From assembly GCA_028583605.1 (NCBI GenBank), contig CM053334.1, forward strand, positions 19,487,118 through 19,551,117: DNA of 64,000 bases, given 5' to 3'. Numbering within the stretch: the first letter of the stretch is position 1; the number at the start of each line of letters is the position of its first letter. The translations under genes and the position numbers were made by a program. Source of the stretch: Dastarcus helophoroides. Lineage: Eukaryota; Arthropoda; Insecta; Coleoptera; Bothrideridae. Below the pieces are notes generated by a model. The model saw only the letters and a program-made list of their open reading frames with translations. It was not told the origin of the DNA and did not search any database. Positions 11,700-27,738 of the stretch are shown one piece after another.

Positions 11700-12854
11700 G
11701 AGGTTTGGATCAGGTGAGTTCAAGATCACAAATCAGAGTCACATGGGTTCAAGATCAAGGTCACGTAAGTTGAAAAACACATACGTCCAAGATCATGTGC
11801 GGTCAAGGCCGTTTTAGACCAAAGTCACGTGACATCAAGGTCGCATTGGGCCAGAGTCACGTAAGCTAAACAGCCCGCTAGTTCAAGGTCACATGCCGTC
11901 AAGGGCCAGAGTGATAGAGCCACGTGAGCTTAAGTTCACGTTAGTTCAAGGTCACCTGAGTTAAGGATTAGTTTAGCATGTGTCCAAGGTCACGTGTAGG
12001 TAAGGTCGCATTAGGTTACTCACGTGGGCTCAAGGTTACCCGAGTTAAAGATTAGTTTAGCATGTCTCCAAGGTCACGTGTAGTTAAGGTCGCATTAGGT
12101 CAGTCACGTGAGTTCAAGGTCACCCGAGTTAAGGATCAGTTTAGCATGTGTCCAAGGTCACGTTAACTTAAGGTCCCCAAACTCAAGGCTGTCTTAAGGT
12201 CATGCGAGTTCAACGCCACCGGATCTCAAGGTCACGTAAGGTCAAGATCAAACCATGCGAATTCAAGGTCATGTGAGTTCAAGTATAACAGTCACGTGCC
12301 GTCAAGATTGCATTGGGCCACTCACGTGAATTCAATGTCATATGAGTTGAGAATTAGTTTAGCGGGTGTTTACGGTCACATTAACCCAAGGCCACGCAAG
12401 TTCAAGGTCGCATAGTCAATTCCAGTTGAGTTCAAGGCTATCTTTAGGTCCCGCGAGTTTAACGCCACCGGATCTCAAAATCGCGTAAGGTCAAGGTCAC
12501 GTGACCAGAAATCACGCGAATTTAAGGTCACGTGAGCTTAAGTAAATCAGTCACGTGGGCTCGAGATTACGCAGGTCTAAAGCCACGTCAGTTCAAGGTC
12601 GTGTTAATTTAGGGTCACGTGCGGTCAAGGTCGTTTCAGTTCAGAGTCATGTGTGGTCAAGGTCATCCTAACTTAGGTCAAGTCGCATTGGAACAGTCAT
12701 GTGAGTTCAAAGTCACCTGAGTTAAGAATTAGTTTAGCCTGTGTTCAAGATCATATGAACTCAGAGCCACGCGAGTTCAAGGTCAGTTGAGTTCAAAGCC
12801 TTATTAAGGTCACGCGAGTTCTACGCTACCGGACCTCAAAATCGCGAACGGTTA

Positions 12855-12868
12855 AGGTCACGTGACCT
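12855..12868. promoter_or_regulatory. Palindrome AGGTCACGTGACCT (half-site inverted repeat around an E-box)
   Basis: A perfect 14-bp palindrome: two AGGTCA half-sites inverted with a 2-bp CG spacer, also containing GTCACGTGAC. Identical copies lie at 13219-13232 and 13873-13886, and a 13/14 copy is at 12494-12507. All occupy the same place in the ~365-bp unit. The sequence matches known nuclear-receptor half-sites and the bHLH-Zip CLEAR/M-box type motif. Whether any protein binds here is inference. Confidence 0.6.
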
Positions 12869-14053
12869 CAAATGACGCGAATTTAAGGTCACGTTAGCTT
12901 AAGTATAGCAGTAACGTGGGCTCGAGATTACGCAGGTCTAAAGCCACGTCAGTTCAAGGTTGTGTTAATTTAGTCACGTGCGGTCAAGGTCGTTTCAGTC
13001 TAGTCATGTGTGGTCAAGGTCGTCTTAAGCTAGGTCATTTGCGGTCAAGGTCGCATCGGGCCAGTCACGTTAGTTCAAGGTCATCTGAGTTAAAGATTAG
13101 TTTCGCGTTCAAGGTCACATTAACTCAGGCAACGCGAGTTCAAGGTTAGTTGAGTTCAAAGTCATCTTAAGGTCACACGAGTTCAAAGCCATCGGAAACC
13201 CAAAATCGCGAAAGGGCAAGGTCACGTGACCTCAAATGACGTAAATTTAAGGTCACGTTAGCTTAAGTATAGTAGTCACGTGGGCTCAAGATTACACAGG
13301 TCTAAAGCCACGTGCGGTCAAGGTCGCATCGGGCCAGTCACGTTAGTCCAAGGTCATCTGAATTTAAGATTAGTTTAGCGTGTGTTCAAGGTCACATTAA
13401 CTAAGGGCAACGCGAGTTCAAGGTCAGTTAAGTTCAAAGTCATCTTAAGGACTGGCGATGAATTCGCGTGACCTTAAGACGGATCTCAAAATCGCGTAAG
13501 GTCAAGGTTACGTGATCTCAAATCACGCGAATTTAAGGTCCCATGAGCTTAAGTATATCAGTTGCGTGGGCTCGAGATTACACAAGTCTAAAGCCACGTC
13601 AGTTCAAGGTCGTGTTAATTTAGGGCACGTGCCGACAAGGCCGTTTCAGTCTGGGTCATGTGGGGTCAAGGTCGTCTTAACCTAGGTCACATGCGGTCAA
13701 GATCGCATCGGACCAGTCACGTTAGTTCAAGGTCACCTGAGTTAAAGATTAGTTTAGCGTGTGTTTAAGGTCACATTAACTTAGGCAACGCGAGTCAAGG
13801 TCAGTTGAGTTCAAAGTCATTTTAAAGTCACGCGAGTTCAACGCCACCGGATCTCGAAATCGCGTAAGGTTAAGGTCACGTGACCTCAAATCACGCGAAT
13901 TTAAGGTCACGTTAGCTTAAGTATATCAGCCACGCAAGTCTCAAGCCATGTCAGTTCAAGGTTACTTGTGGTCAAGGTCGGGTTAGTTTAGAGCCACGTG
14001 CGATCAAGGTCGTTTCAGTCTAGGGTCTTGTGTGGTCAAGGTCGTCTTAACCT

Positions 14054-14450
14054 AGGTCGTGTTAACTTGGGCACGTGCGGTCATGGTCGTGTTAACCTAG
14101 GCCACCCGCGGTAAAGGTTGTTAGTCCAAAGTCATATGTAGTCAAAAGTGTGTTAACCTAGATCACGTGCGATCAAGATCGTTTGCCCGGGGTCACGTGT
14201 GGTCAAGGTCGTGTTGGTTCAGATTCGCGTAGGGGCAAGGTCGTTAGCCAAGGTCGTGTTAACTTGGGCACGTGCGGTCATGTTCGTGTTAACCTAGGCC
14301 ACCCGCGGTAAAGATTGTTAGTCCAAAGTCATATGTAGTCAAAAGTGTGTTAACCTAGATCACGTGCGATCAAGATCGTTTGCCCGGGGTCACGTGTGGT
14401 CAAGGTCGTGTTGGTTCAGATTCGCGTAGGGTCAAGGTCGTGTTAGCCCA
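14054..14450. repeat. Recent 197-bp tandem duplication inside the AAGGTCA satellite
   Basis: The block starting AGGTCGTGTTAACTTGGGCA at 14054 repeats at 14251. It is nearly identical, including the non-consensus words 'CACCCGCGGTAAAG', 'GTCATATGTAGTCAAAAG' and 'GTTTGCCCGGGGTCACGTG'. The few differences are single-base (CATGGTC/CATGTTC, AAAGGTTG/AAAGATTG). Confidence 0.88.
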
Positions 14451-14937
14451 GGGTCACGTGCGGTCAAAGTCGTTTCAATCCATGGTTACGTGTGGTCAAG
14501 TTCGTTAGGCCATAGTCACGTGCTGCCAAGGCCGTGTTAATTCAGTCACGTGCGGTCAAGGTCGTGTTAGCCCAGGGTCACGTGCGGTCAAGGTTGTTTC
14601 AGTCTAGGGTCACGTGTGGTCAAGGTCGGGTTAACCTAGGTCACGTGACGTCAAGGTCGTTAGGCCATGGTCACGTGCTGCCAAGGTTGTTTCAAGCTAG
14701 GCTCTGTCGTGCTGTCACGGTCGTTAGCTCGGGGTCTCTTGCGGTCAAGGTCGTGTTAGTTCAGTCACGTGCGGTCAAGGTCGTGTTAGCCCAGGGTCAC
14801 GTGCAGTCAAGGTTGTTTCAGTCCAGGGTCACGTGTGGTCAAGATCGTGTTAACCTAGCTCACGTGCGGTCAAGGTCGTTAGATCATGGTCACATGCTGC
14901 CAAGGTCGTGTTAACATAGACACGTGCGGTCAAGGTC

Positions 14938-15158
14938 AGTTATGTGACCTAATTACAGTTTATCAAGTCTATACGGTAATTCTGTGTAGATAAGAAAAAC
15001 CTATATAAGCATTTTTCTAATTCTATCAGATCACTATTTCTGTAAATTAGTAGTAGCCAGGCAAGAGGGAAGCTTCCCTCTCAAGTGTAAAATCTAGTTA
15101 TTCAATAAGTCTATTATGTATAGAGTTAAATTTGATCCCTACATAATGTAAGTGGTGG
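14938..15158. mobile_element. LTR-like insertion (possible solo LTR) interrupting the AAGGTCA satellite
   Basis: About 220 bp wholly unlike the surrounding array. A TG...CA core is possible from TGTGACCTAATTACAG (14943) to GATCCCTACA (about 15143). It contains CCTATATAAG (15000-15009, TATA-like), a candidate initiator TCAGATCAC about 20 bp further on, an 18-bp perfect palindrome AGAGGGAAGCTTCCCTCT (15064-15081) and AATAAG near 15104. No clean target-site duplication was found, so the exact ends and the class are uncertain. It could be a decayed solo LTR or another short insertion. Confidence 0.4.
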
Positions 15159-15380
15159 TGTTAACCTAGGTCACGTGCGGTCAAGGTCGTGTTAACTTAG
15201 GTCACGTACGATCAAGGTCGTTAGTCCAAGGTCACATGCGGTCAAGGGCATGTTAACCTAGGTCACGTGCGGTCAAGGTCGTGTTAATCTAGGTCAAGGT
15301 CAAGGTGGCGCAAGCTCAAAATCATTTCAGTTGAAGGGGTCACGTTAGCTCAAGATCGTGTGAATTCAATGTCGCGTAAT

Positions 15381-16690
15381 TCAAGCTCATATGAACTTTG
15401 GTCAAATTGTGAATCAGAGGAGCACCAAATTTTTCCACTGTAGAAATTTCTAAACTTCGAGATAGTCAGAATATTAAGTAAATGAAACCTTAGAAAAGAA
15501 ATGTTCAAATAAGTTGAAATTTTCAAAAAACAAAACTTATAAAAATGAAGTTGTGAGGTAGTAACCCTCACCAATTGAACGTACCATATCTGACGCTCCA
15601 ACTTTTGTCAAATAAACACGACGTTTTCATCTGTAGTTTAAATAATTGGGGTGAAGGGTGAATTTTTGTCCTTCAAATTCTAATGCTGTTCTGTGTTTAA
15701 ATCGTCATTGCGATCGTGCTCCAAATAGCGACATCTCATCGATGGAAACTACCAAGATAATGGTAACAAGGTTTTCTTGCAATATCGCCGTCACGTTTTG
15801 CTAATGGAAGACTAACGATCGGTCCTTTGCACAAACGACGGTAGCTCTCCTAATTAATTAGATAAATTGATGTAGGTCCCGAATTCTCCCTTTTCTATAC
15901 CTCGGGGGCATCCGTAAATGGATTTAATGGATTTAAATCTCTGATTGTTTTGATTTGTTTTGCTGTACGCCCAATGAAATCGGACAAAACAAGGATTAGA
16001 TTTTCGTTTTGTTAAGCCGATATGTCAGACATGATTAATACTCAGGAGTTAACGATGTTTTGATCAGTTGGCCAACGTGAATTTAGCACTGGAATTGCGC
16101 GTATACAATGGGGGGCTTGGAAAGAACGAAAAATAAAACTAAACTGAAATTTCATTTGATATCTGTCGCTTATAGCGATCATTTTTTTATTATCAGGCCA
16201 ATAGATAGGAGTGTTTATTAGTTTGGGAACCAGAGACCGATTTCGACCTATTAAATCTCGTCAATCTGGTATTTAGCAATTTACGATGCAATTTGTGTAA
16301 GAGTTAATATAATAATAGTAATAATAATAAATAGCTAGACTCCTTGATTCAATATTATAAAAATTGGAATCGATATTCCGTTAAAATTCCATGAAAGTAT
16401 GACAGCTTGAAATAAAAAAAAACCTTGTCCGTCAGCTTGGAAGTTTATAAACTCGTGTAAAAAAGTAATCGAAAGTTTCCCTTATAAAGTCGCTATCTTG
16501 TTTCCTCTCTCCCGACTTTTTCTATTGTTGCACTTTTGGGATTTTACAACGAACCACCTGCATCCTTTTTAGATAAAAGAAATGTAAAGTCGTAAAAGTG
16601 TAATAAACCAATAAACTCGCGTTTTAAACGCTCTTGTTGCCAAAAAGTAGGCTCTTTGTGCGATGGTTTCTTACGAAATGCTTGCGGCGG
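15381..16690. other. Single-copy intronic DNA, no gene recognised
   Basis: Ordinary AT-rich sequence with a short (ATA)n-type run near 16305-16330. A minus-strand open frame at 15350-15601 straddles the satellite edge and has no family features. No splice-bounded exon found. Confidence 0.5.
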
Positions 16691-16732
16691 ATGTTTCGAT
16701 TTGCTCTCTGTCTCTCTCTCTCTCTCGTCTTT

Positions 16733-20520
<3,788 letters not shown>

Positions 20521-21400
20521 CCCTATTTCTTAAATTTTCTTTAAAATTTAGACTCTAAATTTAGATCCTTTTTAATAGTTTCAATTTTTTCTCCTAATTT
20601 TCTGGTTACTTCTTTACAGTTTTTCTTAAAATGTCAATAGCAAAATCGATTCGAGTATTTCTTTTTTCATACAATTTAAGCTCTTTTAAACTGTCACATT
20701 AATATCAAATTTCATTATTTTTCTCAAAATTAGCAAAACTCTTTCGACCGAATTTTAAATAATTTAGATTCTCTTTAAGTTTCGAATTTTTTTTTGACTT
20801 TTTTCTTAATTTCAATTTTTTCTTATAATTTTCTGTTTACTTCTTTACAGTTTTTTTAAAATGTCAACAGCAAAATCGATTCGAGTATTTATTTTTACAT
20901 ACAATTTAAGTTTTTTAAAACTTTCACATTAATATCAAATTTTGTTATTGTTCTCAAAATTAACAAACTCTATCGACCGAATTTTAAATTTACTTTCGAA
21001 TCTACCTCGAAATGTCGACTTCTTTTCTTGAACTTTACAGTCCAGCTCTTTCTACGAAATTTCGTCCTTAAAACAAAATTTTGTTTTTAATAACACGTTT
21101 CAACTTTTTTTTCAAAATTAATTATTTAGTTTTTCATTTTATTTGTATTTCTGTCGAAATTTTAAGATGACATTATCTTAAATATTTAGACTTTAAACTC
21201 TTATTTACCTCTTTTCCAAAATTTCTCTTTTAATATCAAAATTTTTGTGATTTTTCCCAAATTCCAAGTTTACGCGTTCAATTTTTATTTTTGCTTGATA
21301 CTTTAATTTTCCATTTGAAATTCAGAACTTTGACCTTCTAGAAATCTTAACCGTCTGGAAGTCTTCATTTTTCTTTTGAATTTTGAATTTGACTCTGTAG
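20521..21400. repeat. T-rich region with a ~230-bp tandem duplication
   Basis: The block TTTCAATTTTTTCTCCTAAT...GCAAAATCGATTCGAGTATT...TCGACCGAATTTTAAAT from about 20579 repeats from about 20810 (spacing 230-231 bp, about 85-90% identical by eye). Flanks on both sides are related degenerate T-rich words. No gene seen. Confidence 0.8.
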
Positions 21401-22508
21401 GGAACACTTCAGGATTCTCCGTGAGAGCTTTGCAAATTTTAAAGATTTCATGGGAAAACAACCAGAGAACCACCAAATACCAAATTTTTAACGTAATGTT
21501 ATTTTGCCTGTGATTCTCCAAGAAGAGGCTGTTTCGTGGCAAAATAGTTACAATACTGATGAACTACCAAATGTCCAACGTTTTTGCTCAAAATTTTGAT
21601 CAAGATCCTGGATGAACACATTTGAGAATTTTAGAGAAGATTTCATGGGAAAACAACTACAATACTGATGAACAATCAAATACCAAACTTTCTAACGTAA
21701 GATCATTTTGCCTATAATCCTCCAAGAGTACAAAATTATTTTGATCAAAAACCTCCATGACAACATTTGCGAATTTTAGAGAAAGTTTCATGGGAAAACA
21801 AATGCAATACTGATGAACCACCAAATACGCAACTTTTTAACTTAATATCATTTTGCTTAGGATGCTCCAAGAGTAGATTTGTAAGTTTTGCAGAATTTTC
21901 ATGACCTAACAAATGGAATATTGAAGGATTAACCCAAGATATTAGCCTAAAATTTTGATCAGAATTCTCTGTGAGAATCTTTGCGAATTCTAAAGATTTG
22001 ATAGAGAAACAATTACCAGATGAACCACCAAATACCCAATTTTTAACGTAACATTATTTTGCCTGTGATTCTTCCAGAAGAGAAAGTTTCGTGGTAAAAC
22101 AACTGAAATACTGATGAACTATTAAATATCCAACACTTTTTCGCAAAAATTATTTTGGTCAAGATCCTCGATGACAACTTTTGTGCATTTTAGAGAAGAT
22201 TTCATGGGAAAACAATTATACAATACTGATGAACTATCAGATGTCCAACGTTTGTCCAACGTTGATCAAAATTATTTTGATCAAGATCCTCCATGAAACT
22301 CCAAACTTTGATCATAATGGCATTTTGCTTGTGGTCCTCCAAGAGTACATTTTTAAGTTTTAGAGAATTTTCGTGACCTAAGAATTGTGCCAAATTACTT
22401 CAAGATGTTGGCTCAAAATTTTGATCAGGGTTATCTATGAGGGTCTCTCCAAATTTAAGAGACTACATCGGAAAACTACTGCCAGAAGAAGCATCAAATA
22501 CGTATTTT

Positions 22509-23318
22509 TTAACATAACATTATTTTACCTGTGATTCCCCCAGAAGGGGACGGTTCACGGAAAAACAATTGAAATACTGATGAACTATCAAATGGCCAAC
22601 GTTTTTGCTCAAAATTATTTTGATCAAGATCCTCCATGACAACTTTTGTTAATTTTAGAGAAGATTTCATGGGAAAACAATTGCAATACTGATGAATCAC
22701 CAAACTCCAAACTTTGATCATAATATCATTTTGCTTATGGTCCTCCAAGAGTACATTTTTAAGTTTTAGAGAATTTTCGTGACCCAAGAATTGTGTCAAA
22801 TTACTTCAAGATGTTGGCCCAAAATTTTGATCAGGGTCGCCTGTGAGAGTCTTACGAATTTTAGAAACTACATCGGAAAACCACTGCCAGAAGAAGCATC
22901 AAATACGTATTTTTTAACATAATAGTATTTTACCTGCGATTCCCCCAGAAGGGGAGGGTTCACGGAAAAACAATTGAAATACTGATGAACTATCAAATGG
23001 CCAACGTTTTTGCTCAAAATTATTTTGATCAAGATCCTTGGTGACAACTTTTGTGCATTTTAGAGAAGATTTCATGGGAAAACAATTGCAATACTGATGA
23101 ATCACCAAACTCCAAACTTTGATCATAATATCATTTTGCTTATGGTCCTCCAAGAGGAGATTTTTAAGTTTCAGAGAATTGTCGTGAACCAACAATTGTG
23201 CCAAATGAGCATAAGATGTTGGCCCAAAATTTTGATCAAAATCCTATGCGAGTCTTTGCAAATTTTAGAGATTACATGGGAAAGCAACTGCCAGATGAAT
23301 CAACAAATACCCAATTTT
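22509..23318. repeat. 405-bp tandem duplication in the diverged part of the 144-bp satellite
   Basis: The block around 22509-22799 repeats at 22914-23204 (405 bp apart), including the non-consensus words 'GATTCCCCCAGAAGGGGA' and 'TGATGAATCACCAAACTCC'. It shows a higher-order unit different from the 420-bp one further right. Confidence 0.8.
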
Positions 23319-25218
23319 TAACCTAACATTATTTTGCCTATGATTTCCCCAGAGGGGAAGGTTTGGCGGTAAAACAATTGAAATACTGATAAACTACCAA
23401 ATGTCCAACGTTTTTGCTCAACATTATTTTGATTAGGATACTCCATGACGACATTTGCGAACTTTAGAGAAGATTACATGGGAAAACAATAGCAATAGCG
23501 ATGAACCACCAAATATCAAACTTTTTAACATAATATCGTTTTGCCAATGGTCCTCCACGAGTACAAAATTATTTTGATCATGGCAACATTTGCGAATTTT
23601 AGAGAAATTTTCATGGGAAAACAACTGCAATACTGGTGAACCACCAAATAGCCAACTTTTTAACATAACATTATTTTGCCTAAGGTCCTCCAAGAGTACA
23701 AAATTATTTTGACCAAAATCCTCCATGACAACATTTGCGAATTTTAGAGGAAATTTCATGGGAAAACAATAGCAATAGTGATGAACCACCAAATACCAAA
23801 CGTTCTAACATAATATTGTTTTGCCAATGGTCCTCCACGAGTACAAAATCATTTTGATCATGACATCATTTGTGAATTTTAGAAATAATTTCATGGAAAA
23901 ACAACAGCAATACTGATGAACTTCGAAATACCAAACTTTGAATCTAATATCATTTTGCCTACGGTCCTCCAAGAGTACGAAATTATTTTGATCAATATCC
24001 TCCGTGACAATATTTGCACATTTTAGAGAACATTTCATGGGGAAAAAACTGCAATACTGATGAACCACCAAATCCCAAACTTTGAACCTAATATTATTTT
24101 GCCTATGGCCCTCCAAGAGTTGATCAAGATCCTCCATGACAACATTTGCAAATTTTAGAGAAAATATCATGGGAAAACAACTGCAATACTGATGAACTAC
24201 AAAATAACAAATTTTTAACATAATATCATTTTGTCTAAGGTCCTCCAAGAGTACAAAATTGTTTTGATCAAAATCCTCCATGACAACATTTTCGAATTTT
24301 AAAGGAGATTTCATGAGAAAACAATAGCAATACTGATGAACCACCAAATACCAAACTTTTTAATAGAATATCATTTTGTCTACAGTCCACCAAGACTACA
24401 AATTTATTTTGATCATGACATAATTTGCGAATTTTAGAGAAAATTTCATGAGAAAACAATTGCAATACTGGTGAACTACCAAGTACCCATATTTTTAACA
24501 TAATATCATTTTGCCTAAGGTCCTCCAAGAGTACAAAATTATTTTGACCAAAATCCTCCATGACAACATTTGCGAATTTTAGAGGAGATTTCATGGGAAA
24601 ACAACAGCAATACTGATGAACTTCGAAATACCAAACTTTGAATCTAATATCATTTTGCCTACGGCCCTCCAAGAGTACGAAATTATTTTGATCAATATCC
24701 TCCGTGACAATATTTGCACATTTTAGAGAACATTTCATGGGAAAAAAACTGCAATAGTGATGAACCACCAAATCCCAAACTTTGAACCTAATATCATTTT
24801 ATCTATGGTCCTCCAAGAGTTGATCAAGATCCTCCATGACAACATTTGCAAATTTTAGAAAAAATTTCATGGGAAAACAACTGCAATACTGATGAACCAT
24901 CAAATACCAAATTTTTAACATAATATTATTTTGTCTAAGGTCCTCCAAGAGTACTAGATTATTTTGATCCAGATCCTCCTTGATAAAATTTGCGAATTGT
25001 AGAGAAGGTTTCATGGAAAAACAACTGCAATACTGATGAACTGCAAAATACCAAACTTTGAACCCAACATCATTTTGCTTATGGTCCTCCAAGAGTACGA
25101 AATTATTTTGATCCAGATCCTCCATGACAACATTTGCACATTATAGAGAAAATTTTATGGGAAAACAACTGCGCTGCTGATGAACCACCAAATCCCAAAC
25201 TCTGAATCTAATATCATT

Positions 25219-27738
25219 TTATCTATGATCCTCCAAGAGTTGATCAAGATCCTCCATGACAACATTTGTAAATTTTACACAAAATGTCATGGGAAAACAA
25301 CTGCTATACTGATGAACCACCAAATCCCAAATTTTTAACATAATATCATTTTGTCTTAGGTCCTCCAAGAGTACAAAGTTATTTTGATCCAGATGCTCCA
25401 TGATAAAATTTGCGAATTTTAGAAAAGGTTTCATGGGAAAATAACTGCAATACTGATGAACTGCGAAATACCAAACTTTGAATCTAATATAATTTTGCCT
25501 ACGGTCCTCCAAGAGTACGAAATTATTTTGATCAATATCCTCCGAGACAATATTTGCACATTTTAGAGAACATTTCATGGGAAAAAAACTGCAATACTGA
25601 TGAACCACCAAATCCCAAACTTTGAACCTAATATCATTTTATCTTTGGTCCTCCAAGAGTTGATCAAGATCCTCCATGACAACATTTGCAAATTTTAGAG
25701 AAAATGTCATGGGAAAACAACTGCAATACTGATGAATCACCAAATACCCAATTTTTAACATAATATCATTGTGTCTGAGGTCCTCCAAGAACACAAAATT
25801 ATTTTGATCCAGATCCTCTATGATAAAATTTGCGAATTTTAGAGAAGGTTTCATGGGAAAACAACTGTAATACTGATGAACTGCGAAATACCAAACTTTG
25901 AACCTAATATCATTTTGCTTATGGTCCTCCAAGAGTACGAAATTATTTTGATCAAGATCCTCCATGACAACATTTGCACATTTTAGAAAAAATTTCATGG
26001 GAAAACAACTGCGATACTGATGTACCACCGAATCCCAAAGTTTTAATCTAATATCATTTTATTGATGGTCCTCCAAGAGTTGATCAAGATCCTCCATGAC
26101 AACATTTGCAAATTTTACAGAAAATGTCATGGCAAAACAACTGCAATACTAATGAACCACCAAATACCAAGTTTTTAACAAAATATCATTTTGTCTAAGG
26201 TCCTCCAAGAATATGAAATTATTTTGATCAATATCCTCCGTGACAACATATGCACATTTTAGAGAAAATTCCATGGGAAAAAAACAGCAATACTGATGAA
26301 CTATCAAATACCAAACTTTTAACCTAATACCATTTTGCTTATGGTCCTCCAAGAGTACAAAATTATTTTGATCAAGATCCTTCATGACAACATTTGCACA
26401 TTTTAGAGAAAATTTCATGGGAAAACAACTTTGATACTGATGAACCACTAAATCCCAAACTTTGAACCTAATATCATTTTATCTATGGTCCTCCAAGAGT
26501 TGATCAAGATCCTCCATGACAACATTTGCAAATTTTAGAGAAAATGTCATGGGAAAACAACTGCAATACTGATGAACCACCAAATACCCAATTTTTAACA
26601 TAATATCATTTTGTCTGAGGTCCTCCAAGAACACAAAATTATTTTGATCCAGATCCTCTATGATAAAATTTGCGAAGTTTAGAGAAGGTTTCATGGGAAA
26701 ACAACTGTAATACTGATGAACTGCGAAATACCAAACTTTGAATCTAATATCATTTTGCCTACGGTCCTCCAAGAGTACGAAATTATTTTGATCAATATCC
26801 TTCGTGACAATATTTGCACTTTTTAGAGAACATTTCATGGGAAAAAAAATGCAATACTGATGAACCACCAAATCCCAAACTTTGAACCTAATATCATTTT
26901 ATCTATGGTCCTCCAAGAGTTGATCAAGATCCTTCCTGACAACATTTGCAAATTTTAGAAAAAATGTCATGGGAAAACAACTGCAATACTGATGAACCAC
27001 CAAATACCAAATTTTTAACATATTATCATTTTGTCTAAGGTCCTCCAAGAGGACAAAATTATTTTGATCCAGATCCTCCATGATAAAATTTGCGAATTTT
27101 AGAGAAGGTTTCATGGGAAAACAACTGTAATACTGATGAACTGCGAAATACCAAACTTTGAACCTAATATCATTTTGCTTATGGTCCTCCAAGAGTACGA
27201 AATTATTTTGATCAAGATCCTCCATGACAACATTTGCACATTTTAGAAAAAATTTCATGGGAAAACAACTGCGATACTGATGAACCACCGAATCCCAAAG
27301 TTTTAACCTAATATCATTTTATTTATGGTCCTCCAAGAGTTGATCAAGATCATCCATGACAACATTTGCAAATTTTACAGAAAATGTCATGCAAAACAAC
27401 TGCAATACTAATGAACCACCAAATACCAAGTTTTTAACAAAATATCATTTTGTCTAAGGTCCTCCAAGAATACGAAATTATTTTGATCAATATCCTCCGT
27501 GACAACATATGCACATTTTAGAGAAAATTCCATGGAAAAAAACAGCAATACTGATGAACCACCAAATACCAAACTTGTAACCTAATACCATTTTGCTTAT
27601 GGTCCTCCAAGAGTACAAAATTATTTTGATTAAGATCCTCCATGACAACATTTGCACATTTTAGAGAAAATTTCATGGGAAAAAAACAGCAATACTGATG
27701 AATTACCAAATACCAAACTTTTAACCTAATACCATTTT
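25219..27738. repeat. Two 1260-bp higher-order repeats (each 9 monomers)
   Basis: Monomers run 132+144+144 = 420 bp, repeated. Blocks beginning near 25219 and 25639 reappear exactly 1260 bp later at 26479 and 26899. The match 26101 to 27361 is also exact apart from a missing G at 27391. A second 1-bp deletion is near 27534. From 27.6 to 28.5 kb the order changes to 288-bp dimers. Confidence 0.85.

Larger units (their letters stand above)
11700..15380. repeat. Satellite built from AAGGTCA half-sites and CACGTG E-boxes
   Basis: About 3.7 kb of imperfect 'GTTCAAGGTCACGTGNGGTC' and 'AAGGTCGTGTTAACCTAGG' modules of roughly 15-35 bp. A longer unit of about 365 bp is marked by 'AGCTTAAGTATATCAGTCAC' near 12529, 12893, 13257, 13549 and 13914 (spacing about 364, 364, 290 and 365). 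TCAAGGTCA (for example 11755-11763 and 11883-11891) and CACGTG each occur dozens of times. Short open frames (12916-13149, 14534-14914) read the repeat and are not genes. Confidence 0.93.

Noticed and set aside
14943..15143. Firm call of a TG...CA LTR with target duplication
   Set aside because: Flanks (GTTA / TAAT) do not duplicate, so it is kept only as an LTR-like candidate.
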